From Acidobacteriota bacterium (GTDB lineage: Bacteria; Acidobacteriota; Thermoanaerobaculia; Thermoanaerobaculales; Thermoanaerobaculaceae): 64,000 bases of DNA. The notes below the pieces were generated by a model. The model was not told the origin of the DNA. It ran no database searches and worked only from the letters and a program-made list of their open reading frames with translations. A program made the translations under genes and the position numbers. The DNA lies in NCBI GenBank assembly GCA_003158745.1, contig PMLC01000101.1, positions 1-64,000 of the forward strand, read 5' to 3'. Below, in pieces: positions 42,466 through 51,918 of the stretch. Numbering within the stretch: position 1 is the stretch's first letter; every line of letters starts with the position of its first letter.

Positions 42466-44721
42466 TCACTGCTGGAACGCGTAACTCACTTTGAGGAAGA
42501 ACTGCCTGCCAGCCGGCACCAGCTCGTTCGCCGCGTTCAAGGCGCGGCTGTCGCCGTAGCCGAGGTAGAGGACCGTCTGCCAGTCTGGCGTGTAGGCGAA
42601 GAGGGCCGAACCGGTGAAGCTGCGATCGTTCGCCGACACGGAGCCTTCGTAGAGCACTTGGTTCCGAGTCGCGGTGTAATACTGGCCGATCAGCCGCAGA
42701 AAGGCGTGCGACGTGAAGTTGTAGCTTCCCTTCAAGCGTCCAATCTGCGCCGTGAAGAGACGGCCCGACACTTCGCCGATATCTACATTAAGCCACTGCC
42801 GCTCGGCGTTGAGGTCGAAAGCCAGATGGTCGGTCGGTTTGAGCGTGCCCGTGAGCTGGACGTCGGCGCCCCGTCCCGGCCTGGCGTTCGCCACGTCCGG
42901 CTTGTCTCCGACGAAGCCGGAGAGCGTGATGCGGGAGATTACACGACCCGGGTCGAGCGAGAGGTTGTAGTAGACCGTGAGGTCCGAGTCGATCACCTTG
43001 TCGCCGACGCGGTCTCGCTCGCGCGGCACGACGTCAATCTCGCCGTTGAGATTCAAGATGCCCACCGGACTCAAGAAGACGCCGCACTGCGTCTGGATGA
43101 CGCCTCCGCTCGGGAGCGCGGTGTCGTTGCAGAAGGGCCCTAGCGTGAGCTGGGAGAGGATGCCGGCGTTGTAGACGCTGTAGCCGACCACCGCCTTGTC
43201 AAATTTGTACCCGACCTGAGGCATGAACCCAAGATCGGCACGAAAATCCGCACCCACGTCCTGGTGCTGGGCGATGACCAGCCAGTGGTATCCGTCGTGC
43301 CTCCACTGCAGGTAACCCGCGTGGGAGGCGAGCCGCTGGCCGTTCCACGACGGGTCGAGGTCGGGAAGGTCGGGAGTCCGCGTGTCCGATAGCAACAATT
43401 GTCCGGCCACCTTGTCGCGTTCGCCCAGCCGCAAGAGGAAATCCGGGCCGAACACGCGGTTGTACCCGCCCCCCTCGCCGGTGCCGTTCTCGCGGTCGGT
43501 GACGAGCAGCCCACCGAACGAGGCGCCGAGGTCGTGCCGAATGCGGCCGATCGCTGCGACCGATGAGAACGCCTGGGGCGCGAAGCTGGAGGCCGTGGGG
43601 CCCGGGACAATCACACTCCCCCCGCCCCGATCCTCCGTGACCAGGACGGTGTACGCCGTCGAGTCGACCTTCCCCGTCGCCCTCGCACCCCACCTCGGCG
43701 AGGTGATTGTCCGGGTATACACTGCCTGGAAGGGAGTTTGGAACAGGTCGGTGCTTTCCAGGAAGAACGGGCGCTTCTCCGGATAGTTGATAGCGAACTG
43801 CTTGTTGATGGCGATCTGCCCGACGTCGGACTCGATCTGGGAAAAGTCCGGGTTGACGGTCGCATCGAGCGCGGTCCCGGCCGTAGGTGTCCACTTCACG
43901 TCGATGCCCCCGTTGCCGCCGACCGGGCTGTTGCGGAAGGAGGTGCCCGGGCCTTCGCGCGGAACCCCGTCCTCAGTCAGGGTCCCGTACGGCGCGACCA
44001 CCGTGTGCCCGCCGACGGGCAGGCCCTCGAGCCCCCTGATCGCCATTGCATGGCAAACCTGGCAGCTCGAATTGCGGGGCATTGGGTTGCTGTAGATCGC
44101 GTAACGATAGGCCCGCGGGTAGTTGCGCCAGACCGTGATTCCCCAGTTGAGCGGCTTGTCGCGGTCGTACCGCAACGTCGAGAACGGAACCCGGATCTCC
44201 GCCTGCCAGCCTTGCGGCGTGATCCGGGCGGCGGTGTCGTAGAAAAAGTCGGGAGAGAGGTCTTCGTTGCCTGTGCCGTCGTCGTAGATGCCGTCCGTCT
44301 GTTGCCCTCGCGGGTTGACCCGAAACTCCATCGCTGCCCGCCTATCGCCCCGGGTGTCGAGAAACACGGCGACGTTGTCGTCCGTTCCGATGATGCCGTC
44401 CCGTCCCACGAACGGTGCCCGGATCTTCGCCGGCTCCGGGTCGTCGCAGATGAGTCCGATGTAGAAATAGCGGTCGTCATAGGTAACGAGCGCGACCGTG
44501 CGGACCGGCGGTTCGACATTGTCTCCACGCGTAGTTTCGTAGAACTTCTCGATGCGCGCCGCACCATGCCATCCGGGGTCGTCGAGGTTTCCGTCGATTG
44601 CGATTGCCTGCGACGTCCGATGCAGTTCAAGGGGTGGCAGTGGCCCGGGCCGGCAGAACGCGTCGGAGGACGTGAGCGTACCTGCGAAGAGCACGATAGC
44701 GAGCAGGGGCCTACGCATCAT
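42466..44721 (-). CDS. CBM9-like plus DUF5916 outer-membrane protein with a CxxCH motif
   Basis: 751 residues with a signal peptide (LLAIVLFAGTLTSSDAF). Residues about 35-235 are a carbohydrate-binding family 9-like domain (IAIDGNLDDPGWHGAARIEK, DDRYFYIGLICDDPEPAKIR, RAAMEFRVNPRGQQTDGIYD, AEIRVPFSTLRY). Residues about 250-751 are the DUF5916 barrel (ALDATVNPDFSQIESDVGQI, YPEKRPFFLESTDLF, YLGYGDSRALNAANELVPAG) ending in an aromatic strand. Between them Cys220-Gln-Val-Cys-His224 makes a CxxCH haem-c attachment sequence, unusual at this spot. Typical of acidobacterial and Bacteroidetes surface proteins of unsettled role; sugar recognition is inferred. Confidence 0.85.
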   Translation of the reverse strand: MMRRPLLAIVLFAGTLTSSDAFCRPGPLPPLELHRTSQAIAIDGNLDDPGWHGAARIEKFYETTRGDNVEPPVRTVALVTYDDRYFYIGLICDDPEPAKIRAPFVGRDGIIGTDDNVAVFLDTRGDRRAAMEFRVNPRGQQTDGIYDDGTGNEDLSPDFFYDTAARITPQGWQAEIRVPFSTLRYDRDKPLNWGITVWRNYPRAYRYAIYSNPMPRNSSCQVCHAMAIRGLEGLPVGGHTVVAPYGTLTEDGVPREGPGTSFRNSPVGGNGGIDVKWTPTAGTALDATVNPDFSQIESDVGQIAINKQFAINYPEKRPFFLESTDLFQTPFQAVYTRTITSPRWGARATGKVDSTAYTVLVTEDRGGGSVIVPGPTASSFAPQAFSSVAAIGRIRHDLGASFGGLLVTDRENGTGEGGGYNRVFGPDFLLRLGERDKVAGQLLLSDTRTPDLPDLDPSWNGQRLASHAGYLQWRHDGYHWLVIAQHQDVGADFRADLGFMPQVGYKFDKAVVGYSVYNAGILSQLTLGPFCNDTALPSGGVIQTQCGVFLSPVGILNLNGEIDVVPRERDRVGDKVIDSDLTVYYNLSLDPGRVISRITLSGFVGDKPDVANARPGRGADVQLTGTLKPTDHLAFDLNAERQWLNVDIGEVSGRLFTAQIGRLKGSYNFTSHAFLRLIGQYYTATRNQVLYEGSVSANDRSFTGSALFAYTPDWQTVLYLGYGDSRALNAANELVPAGRQFFLKVSYAFQQ

Positions 44722-44908
44722 CTTCAGATACGCAAAGGGTGCACGGAGAGTTCTGCTCGGGCCCAGGACCCGACTTTGCCCTCGACCGCGGCGCCCTCAT
44801 CGGGCGGTGCGGAAGCGGAAGCCAGCATCTGCCGCGGTGCTCGTGTCGCGACGGCAAGCCGGTCGTCCTAGCCGGGAGCGGCCAGAAGATGCAAGTGCCC
44901 CGCATCCC

Positions 44909-45496
44909 TCACCACGGCCGATGGGGGCGGCGCGGTGCCGGCGGCTTGGCGTCCTTGAGGTTCGGGAGAGCCCCGCTCGCGAGAAAGGCGTCGACGTTGC
45001 GGAGAAGCCGCGCCACGTCGTTTGCAGTCATCCACGGGTTCGAAAGATGGTCCACGACCTCCAGGTCGGTCATCGCGAGCCGCCGCCCCTCCTCGATCGC
45101 GACCGCGTACCCCTCGACCTCGGTTGGCCGATCAACGTAGGCGAACCGCTCGTCCCACAGATCGAAGCCCTCTTCCAGCTGCCGGAGATGGGTGAGTTCG
45201 TGGAGGAGATCAAGGTAAATGTCGAGCTCTGCGCCCTCGCGAAAATACCGCTCTGAGAGAACGATGCAGGGTTTCTCCACATCCACGAAGGCGTAGCCGC
45301 GGTCGCCCCGAATCTGCACGAGCGCACGATCGAGGAGCCTGGCCCGCGCGGCCGGCTCGGCGGTGATCCGCGCGAGAGCCGGGCTTGCGGCCACTCCCGG
45401 GAGGATCGCGAGAAAAGGGTGGTCCCCGGCCGAAAGCGACCGGTCAACGCGCGCAAACACGGGCAGTGATTCAGGCATCGGCGTTTCGGGGACCAT
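44909..45496 (-). CDS. Putative zinc metalloprotease-like protein (HELTH motif)
   Basis: 195 residues from ATG 45496; a longer form from 45652 would overlap the divergent GNAT gene, and no strong ribosome site decides. The centre has HELTHLRQ (HExxH), with Glu in PTEVEGYAVAIEEG about 30 residues later, as in gluzincin-type zinc sites. Upstream it has RGYAFVDVEKPCIVLSERYF and LDIYLDLL, the strand and helix that lead into such a site. There is no signal peptide in the short form. Similar one-domain HExxH proteins of ~200 residues are annotated only as hypothetical. A peptidase is plausible; a non-catalytic metal site is possible. Confidence 0.65.
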   Translation of the reverse strand: MVPETPMPESLPVFARVDRSLSAGDHPFLAILPGVAASPALARITAEPAARARLLDRALVQIRGDRGYAFVDVEKPCIVLSERYFREGAELDIYLDLLHELTHLRQLEEGFDLWDERFAYVDRPTEVEGYAVAIEEGRRLAMTDLEVVDHLSNPWMTANDVARLLRNVDAFLASGALPNLKDAKPPAPRRPHRPW

Positions 45497-45650
45497 GGGC
45501 CGAACCGTGGCCCCGCGGCCCGGCACCCTAACGTCCCCCGGGACCAGATTGTACACAGGCGGGTACCACGAACCTTCACCGAGCGCGCCGGCCAACCGGC
45601 GTAGACTGCGCTCGAGGCGGTGCAACAGTGCCGCAAGGAGCCGGTGCCCC

Positions 45651-46079
45651 ATGTCCGAGATTGCGTACGAAGTTGTCAGCAGCGCCCCGACCGACGCCGT
45701 CGTCGGCCTCTACCAGGCCGGCGGCTGGTGGCACGAGGATCCGGTGAACCGCACCATCATCCCGCAGATGATCCGCGGCAGCTTCTGTTTCCTCGTGGCG
45801 CGGGAGCCGGACGGCCGCGTCGTCGGGATGGGCCGCGTCATCTCAGACGGCGTGAGCGACGCCTACATCCAGGATGTGGTGGTGCTCGACGCTTGCCGCG
45901 GCCGCGGCATCGGCCGCGAGATCGTCCGCCGCTTGACCGAGCGCTGCCTCGAGTCGCGAATCGGCTGGATCGGCCTGGTTGCCGAGCCGGGGACGCGGGG
46001 GTTCTACGAGCCGCTGGGGTTCCACGCCCTCGCGGGTTACGAGCTGATGATCCACGGAGGCGAGCCCGATGGACGTTGA
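45651..46079 (+). CDS. GNAT-family N-acetyltransferase
   Basis: 142 residues from ATG 45651 (AAGGAG upstream). The acetyl-CoA-binding motif A is clear: IQDVVVLDACRGRGIGREIV (R-G-R-G-I-G) at about 68-87. Strand-4 VISDGVSDAYIQD precedes it and motif B (GLVAEPGTRGFYEPLGFHAL) follows. The N-terminal half (GLYQAGGWW, FCFLVAREPDGRVVGMGR) is the usual alpha1-alpha2/beta sheet. The substrate cannot be told. It overlaps the next gene by 11 bases and should be translationally coupled to it. Confidence 0.88.
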   Translation: MSEIAYEVVSSAPTDAVVGLYQAGGWWHEDPVNRTIIPQMIRGSFCFLVAREPDGRVVGMGRVISDGVSDAYIQDVVVLDACRGRGIGREIVRRLTERCLESRIGWIGLVAEPGTRGFYEPLGFHALAGYELMIHGGEPDGR

Positions 46080-46983
46080 CCTCCTCGGCCTCAGCTTCAC
46101 ACCAATCGAGATCGGGGACCGGGCGCGCCTCGCCGATCTCCTGGAGCGCTACCCGCAACCCCTCTCCGACTACACCTTCGCGTCGCTTCTCGTGTGGTCG
46201 CCCGTCTATCACTACCACCACGCCCTCGTCGAAGGTGACACGCTGTTCGTGTCGTCCATGTTCGGGGGCCAGCGCCGCCCGAGCCTCCTGCAGCCCGTCG
46301 GCCAGTTCCCCGAGACGGTGCAGGAAATACTCTTGCAGCGCGCCCGTGAGCTCCCCGAACCGCTGCGGATCGAGTCCGTGAGCGAGGAGTTCCTGCTGAC
46401 GCACGCGGGTTTCGCCGCTCACTTCGAGGTCGCGCCGGTGCGCGACAGCGCGAACTACATCTATACCGCCGCGGACCTTGCCGGGCTTCCTGGCCGGCGC
46501 TACGCCGGCAAACGCAACCTGATCGCACAGGCCTCGCGCCTCCACTCATGGTCGGTCGAACCCCTCGATCCGAGCCGGACGGACCAGTGCATGGAGGTCG
46601 CGGACGACATTGCGGCCAAGCGGACCACCGACGCGGCGGTGACCCTCGAGCAGGAGACCCACGCCCTCGAGTGCGCACTTCGCCTCTTCGCACCGCTCGG
46701 TCTCCAGGGGCTCGTCCTCCGGGTCGCTGGACGCCCGGGAGCGTTCTCGATCTTCGACCGCCTCAACCCGACGACCGCAGTGGTCCTGTTCGAGCGCGCC
46801 CTGCGCACCGAGAAAGGCCTCTACCAGGTGATCAACCGCGAGACCGCGCGAGTGATCGAAGGACAGGGGTTTTCCCTCATCAACCGCGAGGAGGACCTCG
46901 GCGACCCGGGGTTGCGCAAGGCCAAGCTTTCCTACGAGCCGACGCGCCTGGAGATGAAGTACACGCTGACGCTTCGCGCGTGA
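46069..46983 (+). CDS. DUF2156 protein (phosphatidylglycerol lysyltransferase C-terminal-like)
   Basis: 304 residues. It belongs to PF09924 (DUF2156), a double-GNAT fold related to the soluble domain of MprF and FemAB-like transferases. Visible hallmarks: YTFASLLVWSPVYHYHHALV, DSANYIYTAADLAGLPGRRY, AGKRNLIAQASRLHSWSVEP, TLEQETHALECALRLFAPLG, GRPGAFSIFDRLNPTTAVVL, YQVINRETARVIEGQGFSLI, NREEDLGDPGLRKAKLSYEP. In characterised relatives the second GNAT lobe transfers an aminoacyl group from tRNA; stand-alone DUF2156 proteins are not characterised. Paired with a plain GNAT gene by an 11-base overlap. Confidence 0.88.
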   Translation: MDVDLLGLSFTPIEIGDRARLADLLERYPQPLSDYTFASLLVWSPVYHYHHALVEGDTLFVSSMFGGQRRPSLLQPVGQFPETVQEILLQRARELPEPLRIESVSEEFLLTHAGFAAHFEVAPVRDSANYIYTAADLAGLPGRRYAGKRNLIAQASRLHSWSVEPLDPSRTDQCMEVADDIAAKRTTDAAVTLEQETHALECALRLFAPLGLQGLVLRVAGRPGAFSIFDRLNPTTAVVLFERALRTEKGLYQVINRETARVIEGQGFSLINREEDLGDPGLRKAKLSYEPTRLEMKYTLTLRA

Positions 46984-47056
46984 GTTCCGGCGCGGCCCGG
47001 AGCCTGCCGCAGCTCGCGCCCGCTCGGAGACATCGCCTCCAGTGACGCGACCGTCG

Positions 47057-50000
47057 TCACGGGAGCTGGACGATGGTCGAGCCGCCCTCGTTGACAACGA
47101 AGGCCTGCGACACCTCCACGGCCGGGAGCGACAGCACATAGCTGCCCGCAGGGACGTTCCGCAGCTGGAGGTTGGGTTCTGAGAGCGCGATGCGCCCCAC
47201 CATGTTGAACAGCGAGAGGAGCGCCGGTTGCCCGGCCGCCGTGGCGATCGTTCCTGTGGCCGTGCCCGGGGCGAGCGTTTTAGGCCCGGCCTGAATGAGA
47301 AGGGTCCCGCCGGGCGTGAGCGAGATCGTCACCATCGACGACGGGACAGCAACGCCGTCAAGGCGCACGGGAGCGTAACCGGCTCCTGCGGCGATGATCG
47401 TGTAGGTCCCGGGGGCCAGGGAAGGAATTTCGCCCTGACCGTTGCCGTCAAGCGCGATCGAGGCGGGGCCGAACACGGGAGCGCTCTGGGGATCGAGCAC
47501 GCGAACCGTCACGCTCGACAAGGGCACGCCCGCGAGGCCATCCATGACCTTGATGCCGATTCCGGCACTCCGCTTCAGCGCCACCACGAGGGCGTCGGAG
47601 CTTTGATCGCTGGCGACCGCGTCGCGCGTGTCGAGCTGGTAGTCGGGTTTGCTCGTCGAAAGCGTGTAGGTCGCGTCGTCGAGGCCGCTGAACGAGAACT
47701 GCCCGGTGCTGTCGGTGGTCGCGGGGCGCTGGCCGGCCCCCCCGGCCGCGCCCGGGTCCTGCGACCGGATAGCCACCGTCGCGTTCGCCAGCGGCATGCT
47801 GGAGTCGACGTCCACGACCTTGCCGGCGACCGTGGCGCTTGGGAAGGTGATGTCCAGCGTCTGGTCGGAGCTCACCTCAACCGTCTGTCGCTGGGAGGCG
47901 CCGGCCTGGGCGGACATCGCGCTGACCGTGTACGTCCCCGCCTGGAGACCGGTGAGCTGGTACGAACCACCGTCATCCGTAGTCGCCGAGGCCTGACGGC
48001 CGCCGCCTCCCTGCAGGTTGGCGACGACCATCGCGCCGCTGATCGGCTGCCCGGCCTGCGAGACGCGCCCCGAGAGCGTGAAGCCCTGGTCGAACACGAG
48101 ATCGACCGTGATGACCGGCTGGTCCGCGGTTGTCGTGATCTGCTTCGTGACGCTGCGGGTCGAGCCGGTCGGGTCCGTCGCCGTTCCGCGCAGCGTCGCA
48201 ACACCGGCCGGCACGTTGTCAAACTCGAAGTGGCCGTCGGATCCGACGCGGGTGGACTGGAAGTACGAGTCGGCCCCCGCAGCGGTCACGGTCGTCCCGT
48301 TGATCGCCGTTGCGGGAAGCCCTGAAACCGTCCCTTGCACCGTGATCCCGAGCTGGAGCTGGAGCGCGACTGTCTGCGGCAGCTGCCCGGCCTGCAGCAC
48401 GACCTCTGACGGCGCCGAGGTGTGCGAGCCGAGAGCGGCTTCAGCTGTGTAGCGACCGGAGGCGAGGTGGTCGAAGCGGAACCCGCCTGCGGCGTCGGTC
48501 ACGTTGGTCTGGTTGACTGCCCCGCCTCCGAACCCGGCACCACCGGCTCCCGCCTGCACGAGCGTCACGTTCGCACTCGGGACCGGCTGGCCGGTGTCGG
48601 AGGCCACCGAGCCGAGGAGCACGCCGCCGGCCGTCAGCTTGACCTCGACGGTAGCGCCGTCGTCCGTCACCTGGACGCTCTGAGTCGCGTCGGTGTAGTC
48701 GGGGTGCGACACGTGCAGCAACTGCTTGCCGGTCGGAACGCCCTCCATCTCGAAATTCCCGTCCGTATCGGTGGTCACGTCGCCGTCGGACGCGGCGGCA
48801 GGCGCCGGGCCGCGCCCTGCCGCAGAGCCGGCAGAAGCGGTGGAGACCGTTGCGTTCGCCACGCCGGCACCAGTCGTCGCGTCGGAAACACGGCCCTTCA
48901 GAGTGGTGCCTCGGGTGATGAGCACCTCGACGCCGTCCGCGGTTCCGCCCTCCTCGACGGTCACTCCCGAGGTGCGAGCGGGCTGGTACCCCTTTGCGGT
49001 CACCGTGACGCTCCACGTCCCGGCGGGAACGTCCTCCAGCGTGAAGGTGCCGTCGGCGCTCTGCACGTCGACCGGCTGCCCTTCCCCGCCCCCGGTTCCG
49101 CCACCCCCTCCGCGCGGTCCGGCGCGCCCCGGGCCGCGGAAGCCGCCTCCCCGGTCAGGCTCGTAGGAGACCTGGAACTCCGTGATGGGGTGCCCGTCGC
49201 CCGCATCGACCGCCTTCCCCGTGATCCGGCCCGGACCAGCCGCCGTCAGCACCAGCCCGGTGGCGGGCGCCAGGACACCTCGCTTCCCCTCACCCATCCC
49301 GCCGGTCCCGACGAGCTGCAGGTCGTAGCTCTGCCTCACCTTGAGGCCGTCGATCGAGAACTCTCCATCGAAACCGGTCGGTTGGGCGGCCATTGCGGCA
49401 GCATCGAAGCGCGGACGGCCCGGCGAGGTCGCCCGGACGACGAACCCATCGGCACCCGCTCCCGACTTTCGCACCACGCGTCCGGAGATCACCGCGCCGG
49501 GGGTCAGCGTCACTTCGAGCGGGGCCGGCGATCCGTTCTTGGAGACCTTCACCGGCTCGACCCGCTCGGTCGCGTACCCCGAGCGCTTCACGGTCAGGAC
49601 GTACTCCCCTGGCGCCACGCCGCGGACGGCGAACTTCCCGTCGCCGCCCGTGGAGCCGCTCTTCGGTTCGGCGGCGCCTCCGGCTGCGCTGAGGATTCCG
49701 AGCGCGCGGCCGGGACCACCGCCTCCTCCGGGACCGCCACCCCCGAAGGGAAGCGATCGGGACAGTGCAACCTCGGCGCCTTGGATCGGCTGGGTGTCCG
49801 TACCCTTGACGACTCCACTCAAAACGGAGCCGCGCTTGAGCACGATCGCGAGTCCGGCCTTCGTGGCGCCGCCGACGAGTGTGAGGCCGCCGATCGTTGC
49901 CCGCTCGAAGTCCGGATGCGCCACCGCCAGCAGCTGGCTCTCGCCCGGAGCCAAGCGCGCCGCCTTGAACGTCCCATCGGCGCGCGTCCGAAACAGCGGC

Positions 50001-51280
50001 GACTCGTCGCCGAGCATCCGTCGAACGATCCGCTGCACGTTGACGGGGCCCATGCGGGTCAGCGACCCCTTGGCGTTGGCGACCGGCTGCCCGTTCTCGT
50101 CGGTCACCCGCCCCGACAGGGAAGCACCCAGGACGAGCGGGATGTCGAGCTTCTTCCTCTCTGCGGATTGCAGGGGAACTCTGGCATGCGTCCAGGGCAC
50201 GAATCGCGGCTCGTCCGCGCGCATTTGCCATGACCCCGGCGGCAGGTCCTGCAGGGCATAGGTTCCGTCCGGAGCGGATCGCGTCGTATGGTGTCGGGCG
50301 GCAGTGCGAAGCTCGATCCTGGTTCGCGGCACCGGGCGACCGGTCCCCGCATCCACGGCTCGTCCCACCAGGGCCGACGGCGGCCGGAGGACCAGCGCGA
50401 GCATCTTCCCCTGGGCCAATGGGAGCGCGACGCCGGCCTGCTCGAAATACCCGGCGCCGGCGGCATCCGCGACGACCGTGACGGTACCCTTCGGGGCGTC
50501 GGGGATCGTGAACGACCCGTCCATGCCCGTCTCCACCCAGCGAGTCATGGCCCTCCCCTCGAGTCGCACCAGGGCGCCGGCCGCGGGCGAGCGGCCGTCG
50601 GGCCGCCGGACGGCCCCTGAAACCGGCGCGCCGGCTGAGAGGACGATTGGTCCCACCGGGGCTCCGGCCTTCACGGTTCTGAGCAGTGCGCTGACCAGTC
50701 CCGCCTTTTCCACAGTCAGGGTGTTGCCTGTTGCGCTCGCGGCATCGAAGTGAAACGTGCCATCCGCGCCCGTTCGCGCGAAGCATGGAGCAGCCTCGAA
50801 TTCGGATTGCTCCGCGCGGTCGACCGGTGAGACGAGCACCACCTCCGCGTCAACTACGGGCTTGCCAGATCCGTCGTTCACACTTCCGTTGAGCTTGGTG
50901 CCGGGAAGCAGGGCGTGCTCTCCGATGTCCGCCGTCTCGGCGGCGTCCCAAGAACCGGCGACCGCGGCGGCCGCGGCGCCGCCGCCCTCGACCTGCAGGG
51001 TGACCAGCTTCTCCTTGCCGGGTTCGGAAGCGAGCGTGAGCACGAACGACCCGTCCTTGCCGGTCGTCACGGAGGCGATCGGCTGCGGGCCGGGTTGGCG
51101 GTGAGCCTCACGCCGGGCCTGATCGAACGGCCCCTCGTAGGGGACAGCCGAAACCGTCACACCTACGGCCGGTTGCTCGCCGATCAGGAACCGCCCCCGA
51201 AACTCCCCGGCGCTGGCCGGACAGACGACGCGGAGGAGCACAGCCGCGACAAATCCCAGCCGTAGCGTGAAACCTCTCAC
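47057..51280 (-). CDS. Giant secreted protein of repeated carboxypeptidase-regulatory-like domains
   Basis: 1407 residues from GTG 51280, chosen for GGAGGTACGTTC; signal peptide FVAAVLLRVVCPASAG. The rest is at least twelve transthyretin-like CarboxypepD_reg modules (PF13620), each opening with a strand such as LSGRVTDENGQPVANA, LVGRAVDAGTGRPVP, ITGKAVDAGDGHPI, LLGSVASDTGQPVPSANV or VAGKVVDVDSSMPLANATV and continuing with T-DG-x-F/Y. Gly-rich linkers (GGGGPGGGGGPGRA, GPRGGGGGTGGGEG) separate some. No peptidase or barrel domain is attached. Such arrays are thought to be stalks or adhesive fibres; function here is unknown. It is convergent with the DUF2156 gene. Confidence 0.88.
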   Translation of the reverse strand: MRGFTLRLGFVAAVLLRVVCPASAGEFRGRFLIGEQPAVGVTVSAVPYEGPFDQARREAHRQPGPQPIASVTTGKDGSFVLTLASEPGKEKLVTLQVEGGGAAAAAVAGSWDAAETADIGEHALLPGTKLNGSVNDGSGKPVVDAEVVLVSPVDRAEQSEFEAAPCFARTGADGTFHFDAASATGNTLTVEKAGLVSALLRTVKAGAPVGPIVLSAGAPVSGAVRRPDGRSPAAGALVRLEGRAMTRWVETGMDGSFTIPDAPKGTVTVVADAAGAGYFEQAGVALPLAQGKMLALVLRPPSALVGRAVDAGTGRPVPRTRIELRTAARHHTTRSAPDGTYALQDLPPGSWQMRADEPRFVPWTHARVPLQSAERKKLDIPLVLGASLSGRVTDENGQPVANAKGSLTRMGPVNVQRIVRRMLGDESPLFRTRADGTFKAARLAPGESQLLAVAHPDFERATIGGLTLVGGATKAGLAIVLKRGSVLSGVVKGTDTQPIQGAEVALSRSLPFGGGGPGGGGGPGRALGILSAAGGAAEPKSGSTGGDGKFAVRGVAPGEYVLTVKRSGYATERVEPVKVSKNGSPAPLEVTLTPGAVISGRVVRKSGAGADGFVVRATSPGRPRFDAAAMAAQPTGFDGEFSIDGLKVRQSYDLQLVGTGGMGEGKRGVLAPATGLVLTAAGPGRITGKAVDAGDGHPITEFQVSYEPDRGGGFRGPGRAGPRGGGGGTGGGEGQPVDVQSADGTFTLEDVPAGTWSVTVTAKGYQPARTSGVTVEEGGTADGVEVLITRGTTLKGRVSDATTGAGVANATVSTASAGSAAGRGPAPAAASDGDVTTDTDGNFEMEGVPTGKQLLHVSHPDYTDATQSVQVTDDGATVEVKLTAGGVLLGSVASDTGQPVPSANVTLVQAGAGGAGFGGGAVNQTNVTDAAGGFRFDHLASGRYTAEAALGSHTSAPSEVVLQAGQLPQTVALQLQLGITVQGTVSGLPATAINGTTVTAAGADSYFQSTRVGSDGHFEFDNVPAGVATLRGTATDPTGSTRSVTKQITTTADQPVITVDLVFDQGFTLSGRVSQAGQPISGAMVVANLQGGGGRQASATTDDGGSYQLTGLQAGTYTVSAMSAQAGASQRQTVEVSSDQTLDITFPSATVAGKVVDVDSSMPLANATVAIRSQDPGAAGGAGQRPATTDSTGQFSFSGLDDATYTLSTSKPDYQLDTRDAVASDQSSDALVVALKRSAGIGIKVMDGLAGVPLSSVTVRVLDPQSAPVFGPASIALDGNGQGEIPSLAPGTYTIIAAGAGYAPVRLDGVAVPSSMVTISLTPGGTLLIQAGPKTLAPGTATGTIATAAGQPALLSLFNMVGRIALSEPNLQLRNVPAGSYVLSLPAVEVSQAFVVNEGGSTIVQLP

Positions 51281-51488
51281 GAACGTACCTCCGTGTGAGT
51301 GTGGCACGGAATGTTCCCCAGTATGCCGCTCGCGACGCCGGCCGCCCGCCCTGTGTGACCGAAACCGTCCGGCTCTACTCCCAAGACGCCACGCGAGCCA
51401 ACGGGGTTACACGTGTGCTGAATCTCGCAACCCTTCACGCCGGCCCACGGGGCACCTCGCCGAGCACGCCCCTGGTATGATCGCCGCA

Positions 51489-51896
51489 ATGAACGCTCTC
51501 AAGTTGGCTGCCGTTCACGTCCTGACGCTGGTGACGTTCCTCCTGCTCGACGCCGTGTGGCTCGGCCTCGTGGCTCGCGAGATGTACAGACGGGAGATCG
51601 GCCACCTGCTCGCACCGAAGGTCCGGTGGGGCGCCGCGGTGGCGTTTTACGTCCTGTACATCGCAGGGCTCCTGCTTCTGGTGGTGCTCCCGAATCAGAG
51701 ATCTCCCTGGGTCCTCACGGCCGGGCTCGGAGCGGCTTTCGGCCTCGTTGCCTATGCGACGTACGACCTCACGAATCTGGCGACGCTCGTTCGCTGGCCG
51801 ATCTCCGTGACGCTGGCGGACCTCGCCTGGGGCGCGTTCGCGACGGCGATCGCCGCCGCTGCGGGCCGCGGTTACGCCCGCTGGCTGCTGCCCTGA
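51489..51896 (+). CDS. DUF2177 membrane protein
   Basis: 135 residues from ATG 51489 (ATG 51477 also possible). Four membrane helices: ALKLAAVHVLTLVTFLLLDA, VAFYVLYIAGLLLLVVLP, VLTAGLGAAFGLVAYATYDL and a last one (LADLAWGAFATAIAAAAG). Signatures of PF09945 (DUF2177): LLLDAVWLGLVAREMYRREI, then YATYDLTNLATLVRWP. The family is widespread and of unknown function. Its 5-prime side faces the giant repeat protein gene across 208 bases, and it is convergent with the tricorn-like gene 22 bases away. Confidence 0.88.
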   Translation: MNALKLAAVHVLTLVTFLLLDAVWLGLVAREMYRREIGHLLAPKVRWGAAVAFYVLYIAGLLLLVVLPNQRSPWVLTAGLGAAFGLVAYATYDLTNLATLVRWPISVTLADLAWGAFATAIAAAAGRGYARWLLP

Positions 51897-51918
51897 GCGT
51901 CGGCCTCCCGAGGCGCGG

